Origin: Cyanoderma ruficeps
Taxonomy: Eukaryota; Chordata; Aves; Passeriformes; Timaliidae
Reading direction: 5' to 3'
Length of the DNA stretch: 64,000 bases
NCBI GenBank assembly: GCA_008694505.1
Contig: VZDJ01000034.1
Span: forward strand, 1,596,534 to 1,660,533
The notes beneath the pieces are model-generated. The model was given only the letters and a program-made list of their open reading frames with translations, had not been told where the DNA came from and searched no databases. Shown here one piece after another: positions 37,555 to 49,500 of the stretch. Every line of letters starts with the position of its first letter. The stretch's first letter is position 1. Made by a program: the position numbers and the translations under genes.

Positions 37555-40500
37555 GTGAGCTGAGGGCCATGGGCAAGGGCTGGCATGCTCAAGGAATGCC
37601 TCTCATCAGGTTCAGGTAGCCAGTGGTGTGCAGCTAAGGTGAGTGACTGCCTTGTATGGAGAGGAAGATGCTGTTGGGCTGTGTCTTTTCTGCACCAGGG
37701 CCCCTTTTCAACCCTGCGCCTCTAGTCACAGGTCACACAGATCCCCACAGGCAAGTGGGAGGGACAAGTGAGAGGGTGTCCTGCATGGTACAGATGTCTT
37801 CTACTGACCCTTGTCCCCTGTAGATGGCTGTGGTTAACTAGAGCATTCCCAGAGCTTGAAAAAAACAATAGGGATGAGCTTCCCTGCACTACAGAGCAGA
37901 TTAAAGAGGTCTGTGGGCTGCTCTGGCAGCTTGTGAGTCACCAACTGGAAAGGCTCCTATAAGGAGAGGAGGAGAAAGGCCCTGCCTCCTCCTCCCAGCT
38001 CTGTACCCTGTACTGTGCATCTCTAGTAGAACAGAGGCTCTGGGTCGTGACAAAGAGGTGACTCATGAGGAGTCTGTGGGTGTGATGTGGCTGTGGGATG
38101 TGCCCTCCATCTGTCTCCTAGCCAGCCTGCAGAGGGTAGCTGTGCAGGACCCATGCAGGGGGAGCAAGCAAAGAATTGAGTCCATCTGCTCCAGTAACAG
38201 TTCTGCTTCCAAAACAGGAAAGAGCATAGTGTCTGGTCTTTCTGGTATGAACTCTAGGGAACTGGATTTTGGAAATAGGTAGGCAGTGTCTCTTAGTAAG
38301 AGCTAGCTGAGTGCCTCCATCTCTGCATCCCTCACATCAGGTGGCAGAGGTACCAGGTCGCTGCAGAGCCATGACTACTATTCCATGGGCATTGTTTAGT
38401 TCTCGTGCTTCCAAATGTAATGGAGAAAATATTGTCCCTGTGTAAGAGAAGGAAGAGCATTCAGCAGTGGGAGTATTGATCAGGATGTTGTTGGCTGGGG
38501 GTGCTGTGGTTCGGGTCAGTCAGGTGGAAGATGTCTCCATGATGGGGAAGTGCATGTGGGCAGCAACACAAGCAGTCACAGAAGTAGGATGTTAGCCTTT
38601 GCAATCCAGGTTTCCCTGGCCCTCCGTGCTCTCTGGAAGGCAGCAGCAGTCAGCATCACTCTGATGAAGGACGGGATGACTCCCAGTTTCCCTGTGGCAG
38701 ACTAGACCCTGTGCTTCGCCAAGACAGTTAAGCAGCACCTAACAAAAGTGGCACTGCTTTCTCCTGCAGGGTCCCTGGAGCTGGCCATGACCCACCCCGA
38801 ATTCTACTGGTATGTGGATGAGGGTTTGTCTGCTGAGAACAGGAAGAGCTCCCTGCTGCGGAGCGAGATCCTCTTCGGGGCGCCGCTGCCAAACTACTAC
38901 TCGGTGGAGGATCGCTGGGAGGAGCAGCGCCGCAAGTTCCAGAACTTTGTCATCACCTACGTGGCCATGCTGGCCAAGCAGTCCACCAGGTGAGGCTGTG
39001 TGCAGGCAGGGCAGGTGGCAGTGCAAGAGGGCAGGGAAGGGCAGAGGATGGAATAGACCTTTCAGGGCAGAAGCTCTGCCTTAAGGTTCACACCATGGCA
39101 CAAGTGCCTGTTCCACTCCCATAGCCATGTTCCATTTGGCTTCACTGGGAAGGCACCAGGCACAGGAGGCTTGACATGCTAGCTTGGTCAGACTTGAAGA
39201 GTGGCCATGGCATAATATTTCAGATGATGGAGAAAAAGCATCTCCATTGAAGCTGGGCCCCAGGCGTGGAGTTGTGAATGATGGTGGGGATCATATGGCA
39301 GAAAACTACTCATATGCTCCCCTTTACTGCCACTTCCTACTGCAGCAACATGCCAGAGGCACCAGTAGAGACAATGAAAAGGTGACAAAGTTTGAATCTA
39401 CTGCCTGCTTCTCCACTGAGTCCTTGTCTGGCATTGGATCTTTTTCTTCCATCTTACAAATCCAGTTCCACTGGCTCAAACAGAACTGCCTTCCTACTCT
39501 GAATTTGGGCACCACTGGTCAGATGCAGAGGATGAAATGGTCTTTACTCAAGGCTGCTCAACCCGTGGATTCAATTTTGCTTTTGCTTTTTGTACAGAGT
39601 GGTGCGGAGGAGAGTTTCAGGGCAGGATAAGTTTCAGGAAGTGCAGGCTTTTTTCACCACCAAGTCTGCATGACTTAGTTGAACAGATCTTTGCGCAGTG
39701 CTTGTGAGAGAGAGATGATAAAAATAGAGCTAAAAGAGCATCCCAGTACTCAGGCAGCTGACAGAAGGCTGTGTCCCCCAGTCTCTGTACCTTCTTAGAC
39801 TCCAGCTTTCTGCTGCCTTGAGTGTCAGAACTTCCCAGAGCGGAGGGATGCTGATCTTCAAAAGCAGGTTAGAATGCAGGCTGCCATGGAACATTCTCAG
39901 CAGTGGGCTGGGAAAGCAGGTTGTGATTCTGAGAAGCCAAAAGGGAACTGAGGCCAAGGCTCAGTTCCAAAGCTCAGATCCCTAATAGCCTCCTATGGTG
40001 CAGCATTATTGTAGTCCTGGTTAAATTATGTTGGATTACTTCTGCTCTGAGCCTGCTTCCAGAGGCAGAAGCTGGTAAATCATATGGTTTCTGATTAAGG
40101 TTTTGCTCTGCCTGCATCCACTGTGCTAATATAATAAGCAAAGATTAGGATTCCAGATGGAATTGACTTTGAAGGCTCCAGGAACTGTTTATTAGTACCT
40201 AAGACCCACCATGCAGTGGAGGAATTTTAAAAATATTAGACCTGCTCTTTATTTTTCTCCTTCCCTGTGTGAATTTCACCTCCAGCAGCAACTTTGTTGA
40301 ACCTGCTCTCACTGCTGTTTTCTCAGAGAACTGCGAGGTTATTAGAGCAGTGACCTCCTTTGCCTCTGGAGGAGATACTGTGCTTTAAACCACCTGGGTC
40401 TGCTCCTTTTGTGCTCAACTCTTCTTCTTCTTTCATATCTTCCCACCCTAGCAAAGTCCAGGTGCTCTATGGAGGGACAGACTTGTTTGATTATGAAGTG

Positions 40501-43500
40501 AGGAGGACTTTCAACAATGACATGTTGCTGGCCTTCATCAGCAGTAGCTGCATAGCTGTCTTGGTCTACATCCTCACTTCCTGCTCAGGTAGGCTGGAGT
40601 CACAGCTGCCCTGTTCTAACACAAATCCAAATGTGCCATGTCTCTGTGTCTGTGCAAGCCCAGGGAGAGACTCTGATGCCCTGGCACCAGTGTGGCACAG
40701 CAGCATGCAGAAGGGCAAGCCAGTCTGGTTCTCCAGAGCTGAGATTTATGGGCAGGGTGAGAGAAAGGCTCACAGGAGATCAAGAATAAGATGCAAATGC
40801 CCATCTTGCTAACACTGGCACAAATCTGATGTAATTTTTTGCATGAGCCTCATGGTAAAGAGTCTGCAAGCAGTACTCCTGCAGCCCTGAACTGTTCTCT
40901 GTCATCAATACACTCATGGGAGCCAGTGTCCCATCAGGGCAGGTGGGAGGTGTCTATTCTCCTGGGGGTGGCCAGAGATACTATTTTTTCCATGTTTCTT
41001 TTCTGCTGTAGTGTTTCTGTCATTCTTTGGCATTGCCAGCATTGGGCTAAGCTGCCTGGTGGCTCTGTTCCTGTACCATGTCGTATTTGGGATCCAGTAT
41101 CTGGGTATACTCAATGGTGTGGCTGCCTTTGTCATCGTGGGGATTGGTAAGCTTATCTTTACTCAAAGCCTGTGCTTTACCTGTGCTGCCTTGCCCTGCC
41201 TTCTGTCTGCAGGAGAGAAGAAGGTGATGGTGGCAAATGCAGATTGAATTTTCAGGCCCTTTTCCATTACCTGTAAGTTTAATATTTGCAGGTCAAATGT
41301 CAAGGGGGAAATCAGATTTTTAGCAGATATCACTTCTGCGAGCAGAGCATCAATATCTCTGCTGTCTTTTTCCAGGAGTTGATGATGTCTTTGTTTTTGT
41401 CAACACCTACCGCCAAGCCACCCACCTCAAGGACCTGCGACTGCGCATGATCCACACTGTCCAGACAGCAGGGAAGGCCACCTTCTTCACCTCCCTGACC
41501 ACAGCTGCAGCATATGCTGCCAACATCTTCTCTCAGGTACCCTGCACCTTTGAGATTTGGGGTTTCCATTTCAGGAACCTGCCAACACCATCTGTCCTCT
41601 CCTTCAGCAGTGGGCTACCAGAGCTGCTTCTTACAGGGCTGTCTCTTACAGCCCTGTAAGGTGGTGGATTGTCCAAGGAAATATTTCTGTGCCACTGATA
41701 AAACAGGCTCTGTCTCAGTGCTTTACATGCCAGGTTTGCTGATTATCATGACTGAGGTCAGCATGTGCTATTCTCAGGTTCCTCCAGACATCTCTTCCTT
41801 GCCTGCTGTCTCTCCAGCAATCCAGCCCCAGTTGATCCCAACCCCATGTTCTCTCTCCTCGTGTAGATCCCAGCTGTGCATGACTTTGGACTCTTCATGT
41901 CGCTGATTGTGTCCTGCTGCTGGGTAGCTGTGCTCTTCACCATGCCAGCTGCTCTTGGAATATGGACCCTTTATGTGTCCCCATTAGAGAGCTCCTGCCA
42001 AGCCAGGTGAGCCCTGGAGCCTGTGGGTGGGAAGTTGTGGAATTCGCAGTCAAAAGAGGTTTGCAAATTCCTTCCCTATCATCTCAGTTTTTCCTCATTC
42101 CCCTCAGGCAGCTTGGCTTTGGCTCTGACAGAAGAGAGATTTAAGTTCTGCCATTCCAGATTGGAGCAAAATGGAAGGGTCAAATCCCAGTCTCATTCTC
42201 TCTCAGTCCTCTTGATTGAATCCCATGGAGTACTGGACCAGTATTTGTTTCCTCTGAGCACTTAATGCATAGCTAAACCTTCAATGAGTGGAGACAAAAG
42301 CCCTGCAAGGCAGACAGATCACCATTGCTCCAGCCTGTGAGCACAAGCAGGATGTGATTTATATTTGAAAGGCAGCACATTTCCTCTTGCTCTGCTCTTT
42401 AGCACTGCAGATGACCTGACCTGATTTTATTCATTAGCAGGGAGATGAACTGCTGAAATTCCCATCAGTCAGCACCCAGTGTCCAGGCTCAGCCCTGCTT
42501 TGTGTATCCAGCCCAGCCTTGCCCTCTCAGCACTTAGCAATGGAATTTGCTCCTGGCAGTGCCTGTTGTCTTTCCATACAATTGGAGCAGGCTGTTGCTG
42601 CACTCCTTGTCACTGAAGGAGCCCACTGGCACTTCTTCACGGGGTATGTGGCTTAAAACTCTTGCCTTTGTCTCCTTTCCTGTTTCAATCCAGCTGCAAT
42701 CAGAAGTGCACCAAAAAGAGTGCTTTGCACCTGGCTGAAGATCTCTTCATTGCCTCAGACACAACCTCCAGAGCAGGCCGAGAGACCCTTCCCTACCTTG
42801 ACGATGACATCCCCCTGCTCAGCGTGGAGGAGGAGCCTGGTATGTGTCTGCTGTGTGCTGCCTTTAGGGGGATCACACTGCCCTCTTCATCCTGCAGTTC
42901 TCCCTGCCGGTGACACTGGTCCTTGCCTCAGTTCCCTGAATTTTAAGCTGGAGATGGTGCCATCATGGGAGGTTGTAGGAGTCAGAACTCGGTAGTCTTT
43001 GTAAGTTTGCTTTGAGATCTTCAGTGGGTGTCCATTCTTAACTACTTTGCTAATTCTCTTGGGTCCACTGTAGTCTGCTTTCTGTCTGGAATCACTGATT
43101 GTGACATGAATGTAGCCATGAAACATCTAATCTGTAACACCAGGACAGCTCATGGAGTAAAGTTTTCCCTTCTTCCATGCCTTTTGGAGCACAGCATTTG
43201 GGAAGCAGGAGAAAGAACACTGTTGGTCTCCAGCATCAGTGCCCTAGAGCAGCCCCTTTATCATGGTATGAGGAGGGCAGTGACTTGCCTGATATCACAT
43301 AAACAATCTAGAAAAAAAAAGCCCAGGAACTCCTTATCTGTTTTTGTTAGGAGATAATCCTTCCAGCCCTGATCCCAAGAAAAAATGCTTACCGGGTCAT
43401 GCTCTCTTGTACTTGGCTTTTAAAACTTGCTGGGATCTCTTCCTTTTAAAATCCCCAACAGCAGTGGTCAGGGTAGTGGATGTCTTTCAGGCCTAGAGGC

Positions 43501-46500
43501 AAGCTGGAACTGGAGATAACTAAATCAGTTCCATGGCATGTGCAGAGCCCTTGCTGCAGAGTAGGATCTGAGATGCCTTTGACAGGCAGGCAGAGAAGCT
43601 CTGGCTCTGTGCTGCAAGAGTTCTCCTTAGTATGCCAGAGCCACATGCAGTGGTGATGTATGGAAATAATCCCTCTCTTCCCTGCAAACAGCAGAATGTT
43701 TTCCTCCAGGGCTCCTGGGCATCAGGGAACTGTGAAGAAGCAAAGCAGCTTGTTCCAGTCGCTGCCCAAGCGTGGTTTGTAGGTTTGGCTGTACAGTGTG
43801 CCAGGCATGCTTCATCCCACTTCTCACACACAGAGAAGGGGCAGTTCCCTTGGCATCCCTGGTTGGGAGATTGGAGAGTCAGGGAGGAGCCAGGCTGCAG
43901 TCAGGAAGAGGTCAGCTGTGTGTAATTAGCAGTAAGAAATATTTAGTGGGGCAGGGACAAATTCTGCTTGGCCCAAGAAGCATGCAGTGTCCTTGTGACC
44001 TTATGGACAGTGTTTGTGGGTTTTGATAAAGCAAGGAATAGCCTGAAGCATAGATTTGGACTGAGCTATGGATTTACATGTGTAGCTGTTGCATGGCAGT
44101 GACTTGACAAAGATGCTTCTTATGACATCCTGGAGTCACTGCCTCTGCCAGGGTCTTACTCCTTTAGCTTGAGTGAGTTGTACAGCAGCTTGCAGAAGAT
44201 TTGGAAAAGGAGGGCAGAGAGCTCTGAGAGACACTGATAATACTGAGACTGCTTTTCTTTTCTCTCTATTCTAGTCTCCCTGGAAATGGGGGATGTCCCC
44301 TTGGTATCTGTGACGCCAGAAAATCTGCAGCTCTCTGCAGAGAAGAGCAACCGGGGTCACTTGATAACTCATCTGCAAGAGCTGCTGGAGCACTGGGTGC
44401 TGTGGTCTGCAGTGAAGAGCAGATGGGTGATTGTGGGTAAGGAAGGAGGCGAGTTGCATCTACATGGATTTTAGAGGGTTTGACATTTCAATCAGTCTCC
44501 AAGCCTTGATTGTTAGTGACAAAAGGTAGAAAAAAGGATGTGGTAAATGGCTTCTAACACAGTGGAAGAGTGCTCCCAGAAACAGTCCGTCCCTGAGGGA
44601 CTTTTCCATCCCTTTCTTACTCAGATCTGAAGTGGCAAATCCTGCTGGAGTTTTTGCCAGGCATGGGGCTTATTACAAGAAAAGCACGCTGGCAGCTGGG
44701 CTTAGTGGCTGTTCTTTTTCCAGCTGAAAATTCCATCTTCTTGCCACATGCCTGCTCTCTGAGCATATTTGAAGTGTGGAGTGCATGTAGGGTCCCACAC
44801 TTACCCAGGTTTCTCCTTGCAGGGCTCTTTCTCCTTGTTTTGCTCCTGTCCATATTCTTTGCTAGCCGCCTCCATCCAGCCAGCCGTGCTCCAGTCTTGT
44901 TCCGGCCAGACACAAACATCCAGGTGCTGCTGGACCTGAAATACAACCTGAGTGCTGAGGGTATCTCCTGCATTACCTGCTCAGGTGAGAACACTGGTCC
45001 CCAAACCATGGTGGGTGCAGCCCAGCCTGGCCTAAGCCCTGGACTGGAGGAGCTGAAATGTGAGGCAGACACCTACAATGTTCAAATATCTCAATGAACA
45101 TTGGATGGACCCCGTGGAAAGAAGCCACACACTGGGAATGGGATGGTTGAGTTGCCTGAGTGGAGTATTTAGAAAAGTATTTTCTGCTTTAGCTATGGAG
45201 CAGTCCCTTCACAGACCACGAAAACTGACTATTTTCACTCATAAGTGCTCGTCTCATGTCAGTGCCCAGCTGAGGGTGTGTGGCACTGAGGGTCTGTGAT
45301 ACTGTGGCACTGTGTTGCCTGCTCAGGGTTTGGTATTCAGCAGCAGAGTCTGCAGTATGCACAGGCCTGGTACATCTTTTCTCAAGCCATTCACTCTTTC
45401 CTCCCTGACTAACCTTGTGGGACAGGTTTGTTTCAGGAAAAGCCCCACAGTTTGCAGAACAACATCCGAACTTCCTTGGAAAAAAAGAAGAGGGGCTCAG
45501 GGTCACCTTGGGGAAGCAGAGGCAGCATGAGTGATACAGGGCAGCAAGGTGAGTGTGGCCAGGGCCCAAGGATCCACTGGGGTACAAACTAAACCACATG
45601 CTTTCTGAATAGCTGTTGGGGAATAATTCTGTTCAGAGCCTGCCCCACTGAGCCCTGGGTTGGTGCTGGATGTATGGGGCATCTTTAGAATCCCCCTTTC
45701 CCTGAATACCTAGTGCTCTCTAGGACATGGTCCTATAACCCAGGTGGCAGTGTCATATCCCTCTGATCTGTGTACAGGGCTAGGAACTCCAAGCTTTCTC
45801 ATCCCAGTCCTGTTCACTACCTTGTTGGCAGGTCACAAGGACAGTGAATTCAGTTTGCAGGGGATTTTGAGGATAAAACAGTTATTGGGCCAGGTCTCAA
45901 GATGACATGAATCAATAAGCCATGAGGAATCACTGCAGCTCAGGATGTCTTTGTGATAGCCTTTGAAAGGTGTGCTGTGCTGCCACAAGGCAGAGGCTGT
46001 GCCTGGTGTCCCAGAGCAGAAAGCAGACCATAAGGACCCTCCTTGCTCTGCCTGTACCTGTAGGATTTGCTGATTGAGGAGTACCACCAAACCTCACGCC
46101 TTCTGTTTTCTTCAGAGCTCCAGGGGACTGTGTATATCTCCAAGTCCAGGAGCAAGGGAAGACCAGCCATCTACAGATTCTCACTCAATGCCAGTGTCCC
46201 TGCGCCCTGGCAGATGGTGTCACCGGGGGACGGGGAGGTGCCTTCATTCCAGGTAAGTTGTCCAGGATCTTGGACCCCTCTAGCAAGAGGGCAGCACTCA
46301 GCAGGTGAGCACAAGAGCCTCCTCCTGTCTCTCCATGGGGTCCTGTGTAGGTTTGGTGACATTTTCAGGGCACCACAGTAGGGTAGTTAACACAAAAAGC
46401 ATTGAGTTTGGCATCATCCAAGATGATAACCTTGCCACAAGACTTCACCTGTTGCTGTTGTGAGGTGACTGTCAGTGATGGGAGCAAAACTGTGGGTGTC

Positions 46501-49500
46501 ACTAGGGCAGATGTCCCTCACTCTGGGCAGAGCAGCCACCATTCAGCCTAGGCCACTGGGAATGGGGGTGTTAAGGGGCCCGTCACACACTGGCCATCAC
46601 TAGGACAGGGGCAGGCTGGGGGCTGGCAGGGGCCGTGCCTGCAGTGCTCATTCTGTGTGGCTGTGCCAGTGCTCAGGTGCTCAGGGAGGAGGGAAGAGTG
46701 TGATGCTGATGTGCAACAGGCTGCAACCCTGTGGAGTTAAGTGTCTGTTTTCATTAATCCATTGCTTAGGTGTATAGAGTGCCTTTCGGTAACTTCACCA
46801 GGAAGCTGACAGCTTGTGTGTCCACAGTAGGGCTGCTTAAGCAGATGAGCCCCAGGAAGTGGATGATGACCACCTTGTCCTGTGACACCAAGAGGGGCTG
46901 GAAGTTCGATTTCAGTTTCTACGTGGCCTCCAAGGAGCAGCAGCGAACACGGTAACCTTCCAAACCCCCCTTCAGGGCAAGGCAACAGAAACAGCACAGC
47001 TGAGAGGCTGATGGCAGGTGCCTAATGGCCAGTGCTAGTCCTGCCCTCAGTCAGTGACACCCGTGGCTCTAGAATTTGCCTTGCTGCATATATGCCCCAT
47101 CTCTGCAGTCACTTTGCAGGCCCATACCATCATTAACATGCAGAAGGCTTGAGAGACTGTGACTGGGGGAGTATTTGGGTGGCAAAAAGATGTTGCTGAT
47201 CTGGTTCTTGCCCTTACCCACCTGAACTCTTGGGCTGAAGGGGCAGCACAGAATATGCAATGGCTGGGGTTACAGGTCTGCAGATGTTCACCTTTCCCTC
47301 TGCTTCTGTCCCTGAGAATGTCTGCTTTCGTGTAACACTTTGGACACTTCATCTTTTCTACCTCTGTTCCCCCATAACAAGCTTTCTTTGCTGCACAGGA
47401 AACTGTATTTTGCCCAGTCACACAAGCCCCCTTACCACGGCCGAGTGTGTGTGGCACCTCCAGGCTGTCTGCTCAGCTCTAGCCCAGACGGACCCACCAA
47501 AGGCATCCTGTATGTTCCCAGCGAGAAAGGTGAGCTGATGAGGCCCTGTTCAAACGTGCCAAGATCCAGAGGATCAGACCTTCTTTTTGTCATCTAACCT
47601 AACCAACCTTTATTCTGTGTTTGACAGCAGCACCCAAAGCAAAGCTGTCTGCCACATCTGGATTTAACCCGTGCATGAACACAGGCTGTGGGAAGCCAGC
47701 GGTGCGGCCGCTGGTGGACACGGGAGCCATGGTGTTCGTGGTGTTCGGGATCAGAGGCGTGAACCGCACCAGGCGCCCGGACAACCACGTCCTTGGAGAC
47801 ATGGTACACCTGGTCTGGCAGGCTGGTCTGGCATGCTCGGGGCTGGCAAGAGAGGGACGGGCTCTCTGGATGGTGTTTAGTTCATTCCCACAGCCCAGGG
47901 GGGTCCAGCAGTCTGGGCAGAGGTTGTAGCATTGTGATGAGCCGGTACGGTTGTGTTGTAGCAAATTGACAAAATAGTGGAGATCAGGAAGTACTTACTG
48001 AAAAAAAGACTTCAGACTTTTCAGAAAAATCCCTCTGAGTGCAATATAAAACCATGTAATTTTGAGTCTGAACCTGGCTTTCTTGAGGATTTTAGAAATA
48101 AAGCCATCTTGAGTGCAGTACAAAAACTCACTACGATTTCAAGATTGAGGGAACTGATATTTTTCTATAATATACATCTTGTTATGAAGTATTAACAGAA
48201 AGTAAAAATCAGTTACTTTAGGGAAAGGTTACTAAATGTGACTTTTCTAGAAGCAACTTTTCTTTGAGATCTGATACCTTGACACATGACAGTCTTTCCC
48301 TAGAAAAATTATGCTTAGCTTGGCTGATGCACTTCAGCTTTCTGTTGTTCTTCCCGCTCTGTATTTTGGGGGCACTGTGCGGAATCGGCCTTTGCCTGTT
48401 TCCTCTGAAGGGGCAGTGAGAAATGCAAGCAGTGGAGCAGGCAGGAAGCTGGAGTGGCAGTTGCTGTGTGTATGTCTCACGTGTGGTGCTCTTGCATTGT
48501 GTCTCCTTGTGAAAGGGCAGTGTTATCTACGATGACAGCTTTGACCTCTTCAAAGAGATTGGTAACCTGTGCCGCCTCTGCAAAGCCATTGCCAGCAACT
48601 CTGAGCTGGTGAAGCCCGGAGGGGCTCAGTGCCTGCCCTCGGGTAGGTTAGACTAACTCCTCTGCAGCCCTACCTGTGCTTGCTTGAGCTGGGGTCCTCA
48701 ACAGCAAACCAGAAAGGGTGACTGCTTCTTGCTGTCTCCTTTTCTTTCCCCAGGCAGCTTAACCCTTCTAGAACATGTTGTGCATTTGCTCTTTCTGGTC
48801 ATGGGTATTGCTTGAGAATACAATCTTTTGATTCAGTAAATATCTTCTTAGTAGCTCCTGAATAGCAATGAACTCACACCTGATCTCATTGCAGTCAGGC
48901 TACTCACTGTCTCTGTGGCTTTGCAAACCTGACCAGTGACCATCTCTCCCAACTTCAGAGGTCACAAGGTTGTGGAGCTGAGCCTAGGAAGTGTATATTG
49001 GCTTCAGGCTAAAAGTCAGTTTCATGCCTGGAGCAAATCCCTGCCAGGCCAGGCAGGCAGCCCTCAGCACTTGCCCTTTGTGCTGCTTCCTGACAGCTGG
49101 GGACAAACAGCAGTGGCACTGTCCTGTTCCATGCTGATGACAGAGAATGTCCTTTGAAACTACAGCAGCTGAGAGCTGTGATGCCAAGACCTCAAGGGCT
49201 TTGGCAAACCAGAGTGGCAAGGGGAAGCAGCTGCAGACAGATGGCTCCTGTGACTCTCTTGGGGCTCTCATTCTGGGTTGTTGGTTGGGGTTTTTTCATC
49301 CCCTTGCTCCAATGTGCTTCCTTTCCCTGCTCTGCCCTCCATCTCTTGCTCTTTCTTTCTCCCCAGGTTACAGCATCTCCTCCTTTCTGCAGATGTTGCA
49401 CCCCGAATGCAAGAATATCCCTGAGCCAAACCTGCTGCCTGGGCAGCTCTCTCACGGGGCAGTGGGGGTGAAGGATGGGAAGGTGCAGTGGATTTCCATG

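Noticed and set aside
37041..37592. 183-codon minus-strand frame and other frames over exon 2
   Set aside because: Shadows of the GC-rich DISP3 coding exon, whose + strand frame is clearly the conserved one.
46067..46381. Frame covering exon 12 plus intron sequence as one larger exon
   Set aside because: Splice sites at 46116 and 46252 keep phase and match the family; the extensions match nothing.
48311..48535. Possible extra exon before exon 16
   Set aside because: The frame overlaps the exon 16 acceptor in another frame and adds nothing found in the family.
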